DNA from: an uncultured Pseudomonadota bacterium
GTDB lineage: Bacteria; Myxococcota_A; UBA9042; CAIXZC01
Length of the DNA: 5,067 bases
Direction of reading: 5' to 3'
Assembly (NCBI GenBank): GCA_937884235.1
Contig: CALGBT010000937.1
Coordinates: forward strand, 1 to 5,067
Numbering within the stretch: the first letter of the stretch is position 1; each line of letters starts with the position of its first letter. The translations under genes were made by a program, and so were the position numbers. Below, one piece after another: positions 1-5,067 of this stretch. Below the pieces are notes generated by a model. The model was not told where the DNA came from and searched no databases. It saw nothing but the letters and a program-made list of their open reading frames with translations.

Positions 1-418
1 GACCGGCGATGGTCATGACCATCCCGGCCAGAGCCTGTACGGCCAGAGGGTAGGCGGGCTGGAAGGGGCCGGCCCAGTCGAAGGCAGCGATCTTGTAGGC
101 GTCGGTGACGTGCCCCAACCCGCTGTAAGTGCTGAGCATTGGTTCGAGCGGCGAGAACCAGAGTCGGAACGCGATGCCCAGCAGCATGATGGCGGCCAGA
201 GTCAAAGCGACGGGGGCCGGCCTGCCGGTTGGGAGGGTCTCTCTCCTGATGGCCGGACGGACCGCAATCACGTTGCCCAGGAGGATCGTCCAACAACCGA
301 GCAGGACCATGAGTATGAGCGGATAGACAGTCCGGCTGCCCGTCTCAGTGACGATGGCCGCTAGAGGCAAAGAAGGCAGCATAAGGGCTGTGGCCAAGGG
401 GAACAGGGTCTGGTCCAT
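1..418 (-). CDS. Polytopic membrane protein, N-terminal part (GT-C glycosyltransferase-like), cut by the window edge
   Basis: An open frame of 139 codons reads leftward from ATG at 418-416 and leaves the window without a stop. The start is well bounded: an in-frame TAG lies five codons upstream (431-433), with no other start codon between. No strong ribosome site is visible; a GGGG run sits about 18 bases upstream. Hydrophobic stretches lie at about residues 5-23, 31-53, 69-88 and 121-139, separated by an Arg-rich loop (54-66). The region after the third segment holds FRLWFSP (84-90), TDAY (105-108), an Asp at 114 and QPAYPL (120-125). This resembles the first extracytoplasmic loop of GT-C (family 39-like) glycosyltransferases, where acidic residues and a P-x-YP stretch are common. 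That assignment is inference; another multi-pass membrane family is possible. The gene follows dsrE2 by 75 bases on the same strand, so it could share the transcript. Confidence 0.72.
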   Translation of the reverse strand, partial: MDQTLFPLATALMLPSLPLAAIVTETGSRTVYPLILMVLLGCWTILLGNVIAVRPAIRRETLPTGRPAPVALTLAAIMLLGIAFRLWFSPLEPMLSTYSGLGHVTDAYKIAAFDWAGPFQPAYPLAVQALAGMVMTIAG

Positions 419-493
419 CCGTTCGAAGTTCTACTACCCCTAGGTATACACGCGGAACTGCTATCGTACAAGAACCGGGCCGGCGGCTTCCTG

Positions 494-979
494 TCAGATG
501 AAGAGCTGAATGTTGGAATCAGCTGCGAAATCGAGGAAAGCGGCGGCCCCGGCGATGTCTACCCCTTCAATCAAGTCGTCGGGGGTGATGCCCATGACGC
601 CCAGGGTGGTGGAGCAGGCGAAGAGCTTGATGTCCATCTCTTTGGCCATGTCCAGGAACTCGGGGATGGTGGGAAGCTTAGCCTTCTCCATCCAGCCTTT
701 CATCATGGACGTGGCCATGGCGGTCATGCCGGGCAGGGCGCCAATCAGATTGGGAATGGAGACTGGCATGGCGGGGTTGCCCAGGGGCGGCACGCCGAGC
801 TTGGTATGCTTCTTCTTATGAATGATGTCGAGGCCGTAGAAGGTGAAGAAGATCCCGGCTTCCCAACCCATGCTGGCGGCTGTTGTTGCCAGAATGAGCG
901 GCGGGTAGGCCTGGTCAAGGGTGCCTTTGGAGGCCACCAGGGCGATGCGTCTGGGCTTTTTGGGCGTCGCAGCTTCCAT
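494..979 (-). CDS. dsrE2: DsrE2-like (DsrE/DsrF/DsrH family) sulfur-transfer protein
   Basis: This 161-residue cytoplasmic protein matches the DsrE2-type branch of the DsrE/F/H family, which binds and relays persulfide sulfur. The N-terminal strand RRIALVASKG (10-19) starts a Rossmann-like fold. The TFYGLDIIHK stretch (46-55) and the Met/Pro-rich loop with GNPAMP (67-72) and LPGM (82-85) are typical of this branch, as is the closing FLDFAADSNIQLFI (148-161). The only cysteine is C122, in FACSTTLGVMGI (120-131), where the family carries its conserved sulfur-accepting Cys. The length is usual for the family. The ATG overlaps the tusA stop by one base (TAATG) and has GGGAGG six bases upstream, so the two proteins are probably translationally coupled. 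TusA and DsrE2 genes often neighbour each other, commonly with a rhodanese in sulfur oxidisers; no rhodanese is visible here. Its partner and physiological sulfur source are not shown by the sequence. Confidence 0.92.
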   Translation of the reverse strand: MEAATPKKPRRIALVASKGTLDQAYPPLILATTAASMGWEAGIFFTFYGLDIIHKKKHTKLGVPPLGNPAMPVSIPNLIGALPGMTAMATSMMKGWMEKAKLPTIPEFLDMAKEMDIKLFACSTTLGVMGITPDDLIEGVDIAGAAAFLDFAADSNIQLFI

Positions 980-1236
980 TAGTTGCCTCCCTTACGAATG
1001 AAGAAGATATGCACGCCGTCGGCTTCGTCTGTGGCCAGCAATTCGTGATTGGCTTGCCGGGCGAAGGAGGGGAAGTCTGCGACGGAGCCCAGGTCGGTGC
1101 TGAGTACCTTGAGTATCTGACCGGTTTCCAGCCCCTTCATGGCCATGGAGGCCTTGTAGATGGGCATCGGGCAGAACATGCCGATGCAGTCTAGTTCCTT
1201 GGCTACTTCAAGCGTCGTGGTGTCAGTCTCAGTCAT
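979..1236 (-). CDS. tusA: TusA family sulfur-carrier protein
   Basis: This is a small cytoplasmic sulfur carrier of 85 residues, the usual TusA size. The signature LDCIGMFCPMPIYK (15-28) contains the family CPxP motif (C22-P25), whose Cys carries the persulfide, plus an additional Cys at 17. The rest fits the two-layer alpha/beta fold: STDLGSVADFPSFA (46-59) matches the conserved D-x-G-S-x-x-D-x-P region, and the C-terminal strand is VHIFFIRK (75-82). A longer frame begins at 1263, but I chose the ATG at 1236 because AGGAGA sits six bases before it and the extra nine residues (MRRPTRRVT) are not family-like. The product should receive sulfur from a sulfurtransferase and pass it to the DsrE2-like partner encoded directly downstream. 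Depending on the organism TusA serves tRNA thiolation, molybdenum-cofactor supply or sulfur oxidation; pairing with DsrE2 hints at general or dissimilatory sulfur relay, but no other sulfur gene is present to decide. Confidence 0.93.
   Translation of the reverse strand: MTETDTTTLEVAKELDCIGMFCPMPIYKASMAMKGLETGQILKVLSTDLGSVADFPSFARQANHELLATDEADGVHIFFIRKGGN
986..991 (-). promoter_or_regulatory. Ribosome binding site of the dsrE2-like gene
   Basis: On the minus strand GGGAGG lies six bases before the ATG, inside the last codons of tusA. With the TAATG overlap this supports coupled translation and fixes the dsrE2 start at 979. Confidence 0.75.
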
Positions 1237-1242
1237 TGTCAC

Positions 1243-1248
1243 TCTCCT
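1243..1248 (-). promoter_or_regulatory. Ribosome binding site of tusA, deciding its start
   Basis: AGGAGA on the minus strand ends six bases before the ATG at 1236. It lies inside the alternative longer reading from 1263, so it favours the shorter 85-residue protein. Confidence 0.75.
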
Positions 1249-1269
1249 AGTCGGACGCCGCAATGGAAG

Positions 1270-1290
1270 GCACTAATGCGGTCGCACTAA
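1270..1290. repeat. Spaced direct repeat GCACTAA x2 in the tusA leader
   Basis: GCACTAA occurs at 1270-1276 and again at 1284-1290, a 14-base period. The pair lies just downstream of the predicted tusA -10 element, where a repressor operator could sit. Seven-base identity can arise by chance, and 14 bases is not a whole helical turn, so a regulatory role is only a suggestion. Confidence 0.3.
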
Positions 1291-1301
1291 AATCTACCGA
1301 A

Positions 1302-1329
1302 ATGCTAGGGAATTCATCGGTGAAGTCAA
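1302..1329 (-). promoter_or_regulatory. Predicted sigma-70-type promoter for tusA-dsrE2
   Basis: On the minus strand TTGACT (1329-1324) matches five of six bases of the -35 consensus. After a 16-base spacer comes TAGCAT (1307-1302), four of six bases of the -10 consensus. Transcription would start near 1295, giving a leader of about 60 bases before the tusA ATG. It is the best promoter match in the divergent gap, but it is a pattern match only. Confidence 0.5.
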
Positions 1330-1338
1330 GGGCGTTGT

Positions 1339-1349
1339 GCGAAGTTCGC
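1339..1349. promoter_or_regulatory. Palindrome GCGAA-G-TTCGC next to the tusA -35 box
   Basis: This perfect 5+5 base inverted repeat around a single G ends ten bases from the predicted tusA -35 element and about 50 bases before the plus-strand lipoprotein gene. The one-base loop excludes an RNA hairpin terminator, so a dimeric regulator site is the more natural reading. No regulator is encoded nearby. Confidence 0.3.
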
Positions 1350-1357
1350 TTTTGAAC

Positions 1358-1382
1358 CGGCCCCGTAGTACCATGGGGGCCG
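1358..1382 (+). promoter_or_regulatory. Potential leader hairpin upstream of the lipoprotein gene at 1401
   Basis: CGGCCCC (1358-1364) can pair with GGGGCCG (1376-1382) around an 11-base loop, giving a seven-pair, all G-C stem that ends eight bases before the AGGAGGAG ribosome site. It might stabilise the leader or tune translation if the transcript starts upstream of it. No T run follows, so it is not an intrinsic terminator. I found no convincing -35/-10 pair for the plus-strand gene. Confidence 0.35.
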
Positions 1383-1390
1383 CGGATTCG

Positions 1391-1398
1391 AGGAGGAG
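1391..1398 (+). promoter_or_regulatory. Strong ribosome binding site of the lipoprotein gene at 1401
   Basis: AGGAGGAG, a near-ideal Shine-Dalgarno sequence, lies just before the ATG at 1401 and supports that start. Confidence 0.8.
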
Positions 1399-1400
1399 AT

Positions 1401-2417
1401 ATGAGATACATATTCGTGGTGGTGCTGGCAATCGGGTTCTCCCATGTCGGGTGTCTGGTGGAGGAGAACAAGCTGCCCGACGAGTTCAAGCAGGCGATTC
1501 CTGAGGCCGGAATCGTCAACCTGGACATCCCTGGCGGGGGCGATTCTGAGACCTTGCGGCAGGCCCTGAGGTCGGGCAAGGCTGACGGCGACGTCAAGGC
1601 CAAGTACTACCTGGACACCATCAACGGGGTCAGAGGGCTCAATGCCATGACCTGGGGGTTGCTGCACCTGGTGGATGACATTACGGATAACCCCTACACC
1701 GAGAAGGTCGACAACGGCTTTGTCTGGGGGCCGCATACGCCGGCGCTCTCTCTTGTTACCATCAAATTTACGCTCCTCAAGGAGGGGGACAACCACTTCT
1801 CCTACAGTTTGCAGGTGCGCAAGAAAGAAGATAGCTCTGGCCCCTTCGATGATGTGCTCACTGGGGAATACCAATCCTCTGGCGGAGCGCTCAAGAGCGT
1901 GGGCATCATGGTGCTGGACTTCGATACCATGAAGAGTCTGGACCAGACTACCGTTGCTTCGGGCGTTATCACCTTTGACTACGATACCGCAGGCGATGGC
2001 CGGGTTATCAACGTCATGCTCGACGGTTTCCAGGACGGGGAGATGGACGAGCCGGGCGACGCAACATACAGCTACCAGGAGAATGCGGACCTGTCAGGGC
2101 AGTATGGATTTTCTCTCGTGGCGGACGTCCACCAGGACGATCCGGAGCGTCAGGACCTCGTGCTCAAGGAGAATCTCTCGTACCATATTCGTTGGACGGC
2201 TGCGGGCAATGGCCGGGCGGATGTGCTGGTCACTGGTGGTGACCTGCCTAACGTGACCCCGGCCGTCGAGAGCTTCTACGTCTCCGAGTGCTGGGACGAG
2301 TTCTTCAATCAAGTGTTTCTACAGCAGACAGTGATGCTGGCTGCCGGCGATCCCTGGGAGGGTGAACCCATTGGAGATGGCACGCAGTGCATCTTTGCTG
2401 AAGCAGTATTCAGGTAG
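1401..2417 (+). CDS. Secreted lipoprotein of unknown function, 338 residues
   Basis: I do not recognise a named family. Residues 1-17 form a short signal peptide (MRY, hydrophobic IFVVVLAIGF, then SHVG) before C18, the likely lipidated cysteine. The lipobox HVGC has His where Leu is usual at -3, so lipidation is probable rather than certain. Residues 20-75 are charged and probably linker plus helix. From about 77 to the end the chain looks beta-rich, with alternating strands such as SLVTIKFTLL, GVITFDY and LSYHIRW and many Asp/Gly turns. VWGPH (108-112) and SECWDEFF (295-302) stand out as possible family signatures. C297 and C330 are the only cysteines after C18 and could form a disulfide across the C-terminal region, as expected for an exported protein. 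The sequence suggests a lipid-anchored envelope protein with a beta-sandwich or barrel-like fold, but no enzymatic motif is visible. It stands alone, divergent from tusA. Confidence 0.88.
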   Translation: MRYIFVVVLAIGFSHVGCLVEENKLPDEFKQAIPEAGIVNLDIPGGGDSETLRQALRSGKADGDVKAKYYLDTINGVRGLNAMTWGLLHLVDDITDNPYTEKVDNGFVWGPHTPALSLVTIKFTLLKEGDNHFSYSLQVRKKEDSSGPFDDVLTGEYQSSGGALKSVGIMVLDFDTMKSLDQTTVASGVITFDYDTAGDGRVINVMLDGFQDGEMDEPGDATYSYQENADLSGQYGFSLVADVHQDDPERQDLVLKENLSYHIRWTAAGNGRADVLVTGGDLPNVTPAVESFYVSECWDEFFNQVFLQQTVMLAAGDPWEGEPIGDGTQCIFAEAVFR

Positions 2418-2460
2418 TCGTCGCTGTTCCATGCATACCCCTGCCTCCACGTTTTCTAGT

Positions 2461-2578
2461 GTCATCCCGAACGGTGGCTTGCCGCCGGAGGGATCTCTGG
2501 GTGGCTTGGAAGTGCCGCAGAAGAGACTGGGTGGTGCCCGGGGATCCCTCGCCGGCCGGCGGCCGGCCGCGGGATGAC
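2461..2578. repeat. Long imperfect inverted repeat (REPIN-like pair of GTCATCC arms)
   Basis: The left arm reads GTCATCCCG (2461-2469), an 18-base core, then GAGGGATC (2488-2495). The right arm is its inverse: GATCCCTC (2543-2550), a 19-base core, then CGGGATGAC (2570-2578). The arm ends match exactly while the cores differ, yet each core is itself an inverted repeat: 2472-2478 with 2481-2487 (a CGGUGGC/GCCGCCG stem), and a 17-base G/C palindrome at 2553-2569. About 35 unpaired bases separate the arms beyond further G/C matches. This fits a dispersed intergenic element of two inverted REP-like modules. It may also act as a transcript-ending or stabilising hairpin between the two lipoprotein genes. 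No gene is visible in the gap 2418-2714. Confidence 0.75.
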
Positions 2579-2579
2579 C

Positions 2580-2656
2580 GGTGGGCAAGTGGGGGCATTG
2601 CGGGCGCATCACTGATCTGTTTCTTGATCCCCTGGTGGGAAAGTGGGGGCATTGCG
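2580..2656. repeat. Two direct copies of a 23-base element containing AAGTGGGGGCATTGCG
   Basis: Copies lie at 2580-2602 and 2634-2656 with one difference (GGTGGGC versus GGTGGGA before the shared 16-mer). The copies start 54 bases apart, and the first begins one base after the inverted repeat. Repeated G/C-rich blocks of this kind occur inside the ends of some insertion sequences, notably IS21-like ones, so a relic end is possible, but no transposase gene is present. The second copy overlaps the possible -35 region of the downstream gene. Confidence 0.65.
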
Positions 2657-2681
2657 CGGTTGCGCCCTGCGGTGGTACAGT
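2652..2681 (+). promoter_or_regulatory. Weak candidate promoter for the 736-residue lipoprotein gene
   Basis: TTGCGC (2652-2657) and TACAGT (2676-2681) are separated by 18 bases and lie about 33 bases before the ATG at 2715. The matches are three of six at -35 and four of six at -10, so the call is weak. If real, its -35 is partly supplied by the second 23-base repeat. Confidence 0.25.
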
Positions 2682-2703
2682 AGCTGGGGCTGGACTGCCT
2701 GAT

Positions 2704-2709
2704 AGGGGA
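2704..2709 (+). promoter_or_regulatory. Ribosome binding site of the 736-residue lipoprotein gene
   Basis: AGGGGA lies five bases before the ATG at 2715 and, with the signal peptide directly after it, supports that start. Confidence 0.7.
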
Positions 2710-2714
2710 CCGAG

Positions 2715-4925
2715 ATGAAGAACGCACTGTATTTGCTGCTGGTGACTGTGCTCATGGCCTGTGGCACTGATGGCACTGGTGGCAACGACCTCTCGCTGTC
2801 CGGGGAGATTACCGGAATTGCGGATGCTGAAGACGTGGGCGGCGGGGCCGAGCAGGATACCCAGGAGGCTGACCACGTGCGTGCGAGCGACGTCTGGGTT
2901 CCACCGGAAGACCTACCGAAGTCGCTGAAGGTGCTGTGGACCAACCTCGGGGATCGGGACATGGTCTCCATTCAGAAGAAGATCGTCCTGGAGTTTCCCG
3001 CTGACACGAGGATGCCCCAAAACGCCAAGGAGCTGGAGTGGTTCAACGAGAACTTCTCTGTCCACGTCCAGGAACTGGACAAAGAGACGGGGCTGCTGAC
3101 CACGGTCATCGAGATGTCCAGTACCTGGCGACCGGTGAAGGAAGGAATCCACCGCTGGCCGGCGCTCATCGTCCAGCCGGTGCACTGCGACTTGGCGAAT
3201 GACCTGTGCGGCGAGGCGGCCGGGGACGGCACCTATCGCCCGACTCGTGCCTACACTGTAGTTATCGACCTGGGGGAAGGTGGGGTCCATGAGCGGACTT
3301 TCCATACGTTGCCCGGGTGGTCTACTGGCTACGAGATAGTAGATTTCGTCGTCCCCGCGGAGGAGTGCGAACGCTGCTTCCCCTATCCGGTGCATGTGAA
3401 TGTCTTCGTGCCGCCGGAGTATCGCTCCTGGGACCCGGAGCTGGATACCACCGCGATCCCGTGGGACAACGACCAACAGCGTTACCCTGCCGTTGTCGGG
3501 CTGCACACTTACAATGCCCAGGGCCTGACCCTGGCCGACACCTTTGGCTGGGCGACACTGCCTCGCTTCTCCTCCCAGGGGGTTCTTGAACCGATTCTGC
3601 TGGTGCTGCCCGACGGCACCGTGCCCGATGAGTACTGCAAGGGCGGCTGGGCATGGGCGGTCAATCCCGGCGCCAAGACCTGTTACACGCAGTTCATGGG
3701 GATCCCCAATCCGGAACTGCTGCCGGACTTCAACGCCTACACCAGCTACGCGTATTTTCTCTCCCACACCATGCGCAAAGCCGTGGGGCAGAAGTTCCGG
3801 GTGCGCGGCATGGACGATGATGGCAACAAGCTGGACAACGACGGCAACATCATCGACGAGGAGCACCCCGACGACAATGCCGGGCGGGACTACTACCGTC
3901 GCGCTTGGGGCGTTACCGGTTGCTCCGGCGGCGGCTTTGGCACCCCCATCAACACCTTCCTTTTCCCCAAGGACTGGGGCTCGATGTTTGCGCTTATTGG
4001 GGCGACGCCGTCCATGTTCAATCCCTATGCCTACTGGAACTGGGATCCGGGGACGCCCATTACTCACGACCAGATTTGCAACAAAGATAGCAACGCCAGC
4101 TACCCCTATCAGCCCGTTGCCGACGGCTATCGCGACCTGGCGATGATCGACCCGGCCACCATCGTCCCCTGCCCCGCCGGCAAGCTTTGCCAGCGGCCCC
4201 AGGGATATTGCCGGGAGGCGGCGGAGTGCACGGAGAATTGCGACGAGGGAGCCTGTCCTTCAACCGGTGAGAACCGCAACGTCACCGCCGATCAGCGCTA
4301 CGTGCCGGCCGGGGCCAAGTCCTGCTTCTGGATGTCGCCGCCCGCGATTCCCAACGAGATCGTGCTGGGCGTGCTCTGCGGGCTGGATACCACTTGCCGG
4401 GCCGATGCCGGGGCCCCGGATGTCTGGCGCACTGACTTCGAGAAGTATCCCTTTGACGGCAACCTGATGTTCACTACTGGTACGCTGGACTTCGAGGGGC
4501 CGCCGGTGGGTTTCATGGACCTCGACCAGCAGCTTGACAAGCGTGGGGTTGTTCACAGCTTCCGCTACGAAGACCGGGGGGCGATCTACCACGACTGGAA
4601 CGCCGTACGTGACTATGTGGTCGGGCATGCCGAGATTGTGCGCAAGGATGGCACCAGGGTGCCGGGCAACTTCCCCTTGACCGGGCTGCTTTATCCATTC
4701 TTCAATGCCACCTTCGAGAGCCTGGGTAACTACCCCTTCAACCATCCCTACGCATCTGAATTCACTACCGGGGCCATGGACCCGGATCGGGACTATCGCA
4801 TTAACCTCGTCTACCCCGACAACCCCGCCTTCAATCTGATCGAGGATAACTGCCCGGACGTTGCCAATACCGACCAAGCCGATTCCGATGGTGATGGGAT
4901 TGGCGATGCTTGTGATTCTGAGTGA
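2715..4925 (+). CDS. Esterase-type alpha/beta-hydrolase lipoprotein with Ig-like region, Cys-rich insert and TSP3 tail
   Basis: The 736-residue product starts with a classic lipoprotein signal (hydrophobic core, lipobox LMAC, C16) and an acidic Gly-rich linker to about 60. Residues 68-198 resemble a bacterial Ig-like (Big_5/SbsA-type) domain. From about 222 the chain follows the esterase D/Ag85-like fold: YPVHVNVFVPPEY (224-236), YPAVVGLH (257-264) and ILLVLPDG (294-301). GCSGG (402-406) is a GxSxG nucleophile elbow with S404. D592 in TTGTLDFEG and H626 in YHDW are the likely acid and His of the triad. Two insertions stand out: an Asp/Asn/Gly-rich loop (366-388), possibly metal-binding, just before the nucleophile; and a segment with six Cys between 486 and 514, plus C537, C555 and C561, probably disulfide-bonded. 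The tail 711-734, starting DNCPD and closing DSDGDGIGDACD, is a calcium-binding thrombospondin type 3 repeat. The protein is probably a lipid-anchored extracytoplasmic hydrolase acting on an ester or similar acyl substrate; the substrate is unknown. Confidence 0.93.
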   Translation: MKNALYLLLVTVLMACGTDGTGGNDLSLSGEITGIADAEDVGGGAEQDTQEADHVRASDVWVPPEDLPKSLKVLWTNLGDRDMVSIQKKIVLEFPADTRMPQNAKELEWFNENFSVHVQELDKETGLLTTVIEMSSTWRPVKEGIHRWPALIVQPVHCDLANDLCGEAAGDGTYRPTRAYTVVIDLGEGGVHERTFHTLPGWSTGYEIVDFVVPAEECERCFPYPVHVNVFVPPEYRSWDPELDTTAIPWDNDQQRYPAVVGLHTYNAQGLTLADTFGWATLPRFSSQGVLEPILLVLPDGTVPDEYCKGGWAWAVNPGAKTCYTQFMGIPNPELLPDFNAYTSYAYFLSHTMRKAVGQKFRVRGMDDDGNKLDNDGNIIDEEHPDDNAGRDYYRRAWGVTGCSGGGFGTPINTFLFPKDWGSMFALIGATPSMFNPYAYWNWDPGTPITHDQICNKDSNASYPYQPVADGYRDLAMIDPATIVPCPAGKLCQRPQGYCREAAECTENCDEGACPSTGENRNVTADQRYVPAGAKSCFWMSPPAIPNEIVLGVLCGLDTTCRADAGAPDVWRTDFEKYPFDGNLMFTTGTLDFEGPPVGFMDLDQQLDKRGVVHSFRYEDRGAIYHDWNAVRDYVVGHAEIVRKDGTRVPGNFPLTGLLYPFFNATFESLGNYPFNHPYASEFTTGAMDPDRDYRINLVYPDNPAFNLIEDNCPDVANTDQADSDGDGIGDACDSE

Positions 4926-4950
4926 GGTTGTTGCGGTCTGGTGGCACATC

Positions 4951-5067
4951 TGGTGCGTGGCGGTCCTTCGACTGCGCTCGCTTTGCTCGCTGCGCTCAGG
5001 ATGACGGGGTATGGGTGGTGCGTGGCGGTCCTTCGACTGCGCTCGCTTTGCTCGCTGCGCTCAGGAT
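4951..5067. repeat. 65-base tandem direct repeat, second copy cut by the window edge
   Basis: Bases 4951-5002 recur without change at 5016-5067, a period of 65; the second unit runs off the right edge, so more copies may follow. Each unit contains three nested 9-base repeats: ACTGCGCTC, GCTTTGCTC and GCTGCGCTC (4971-4997 in the first). Read on the minus strand the module is GTCATCCTG, a core, then GAAGGACC, the same plan as the arms of the inverted repeat at 2461-2578. It begins 26 bases after the stop of the upstream gene. I see no gene, terminator or tRNA in 4926-5067. Confidence 0.85.

Noticed and set aside
110..364. Small plus-strand frames in the left 420 bases
   Set aside because: They are charged, low-complexity readings opposite a hydrophobic minus-strand frame that forms sensible membrane segments.
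430..493. Intrinsic terminator between dsrE2 and the membrane gene
   Set aside because: Only a short imperfect stem (GAA-CCG/CGG-TTC) and no T run is present, so termination there is not supported and readthrough remains possible.
1237..1263. Longer tusA start at 1263
   Set aside because: A good ribosome site sits inside that extension at the proper distance from the ATG at 1236, and the nine extra residues do not look like the family N-terminus.
2319..2876. A 185-codon minus-strand frame spanning the intergenic repeats
   Set aside because: It reads through the inverted repeat and both 23-base repeats and overlaps the starts or ends of two well-supported plus-strand genes. The composition looks non-coding.
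2913..4067. A 384-codon minus-strand open frame within the large lipoprotein gene
   Set aside because: It is antisense to a protein with a clear signal peptide, catalytic motifs and TSP3 tail. The translation is rich in Arg, Val, Gly and Pro without recognisable motifs, as expected for a mirror of a GC-rich gene.
4260..4949. A 229-codon minus-strand open frame near the right end
   Set aside because: It is antisense to the catalytic Asp/His region and TSP3 tail of the plus-strand gene; no signature is seen in its translation.
4926..4950. Terminator after the large lipoprotein gene
   Set aside because: No G/C stem followed by a T run is present in this stretch.
4951..5067. Tandem repeat as a CRISPR array
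   Set aside because: The units are nearly contiguous: a 52-base repeat with a 13-base gap, without unique spacers of 25-40 bases and without cas genes.

Overview
The window looks like chromosomal DNA from a GC-rich Gram-negative bacterium. Two secreted proteins carry lipoprotein signal peptides, and one ends in a calcium-binding thrombospondin type 3 repeat. A TusA/DsrE2 sulfur-carrier pair lies beside them. This style (large lipoproteins with Cys-rich inserts and TSP3 tails, plus dispersed GTCATCC-type repeats) is what I associate with Myxococcota and related former Deltaproteobacteria. That placement is an inference from protein style, not from a marker gene.

Layout. The left block (1-1236) is read on the minus strand. 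From right to left it holds tusA, a translationally coupled dsrE2-like gene, a 75-base gap, and the first 139 codons of a polytopic membrane protein that runs off the left edge. The membrane protein resembles the N-terminus of GT-C (family 39-like) glycosyltransferases. A plausible sigma-70-type promoter for tusA lies at 1302-1329. The divergent gap 1237-1400 also holds a spaced heptamer repeat, an 11-base palindrome and a potential leader hairpin. The right block is read on the plus strand. It holds an unrecognised 338-residue lipoprotein (1401-2417), a 297-base repeat-rich gap (2418-2714) and a 736-residue lipoprotein (2715-4925). The latter has an Ig-like N-terminal region, an esterase-type alpha/beta-hydrolase domain, a Cys-rich insert and a TSP3 tail.

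Repeats. The 2418-2714 gap contains a long imperfect inverted repeat whose arms begin GTCATCCCG and end GAGGGATC. Directly after it come two copies of a 23-base element. The right end (4951-5067) contains a 65-base tandem repeat, cut by the window edge, whose minus strand reads GTCATCCTG ... GAAGGACC. The intergenic element and the right-end repeat seem to be variants of one dispersed family: conserved ends around a variable core.

How the genes fit together. TusA and DsrE2 are expected to act together in the cytoplasm, passing persulfide sulfur between proteins. The two lipoproteins should be exported and lipid-anchored, and I see no functional link between them and the sulfur pair. No RNA genes, CRISPR array or intact insertion sequence were found. 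The most distinctive items are the architecture of the 736-residue lipoprotein and the two-part dispersed repeat family.
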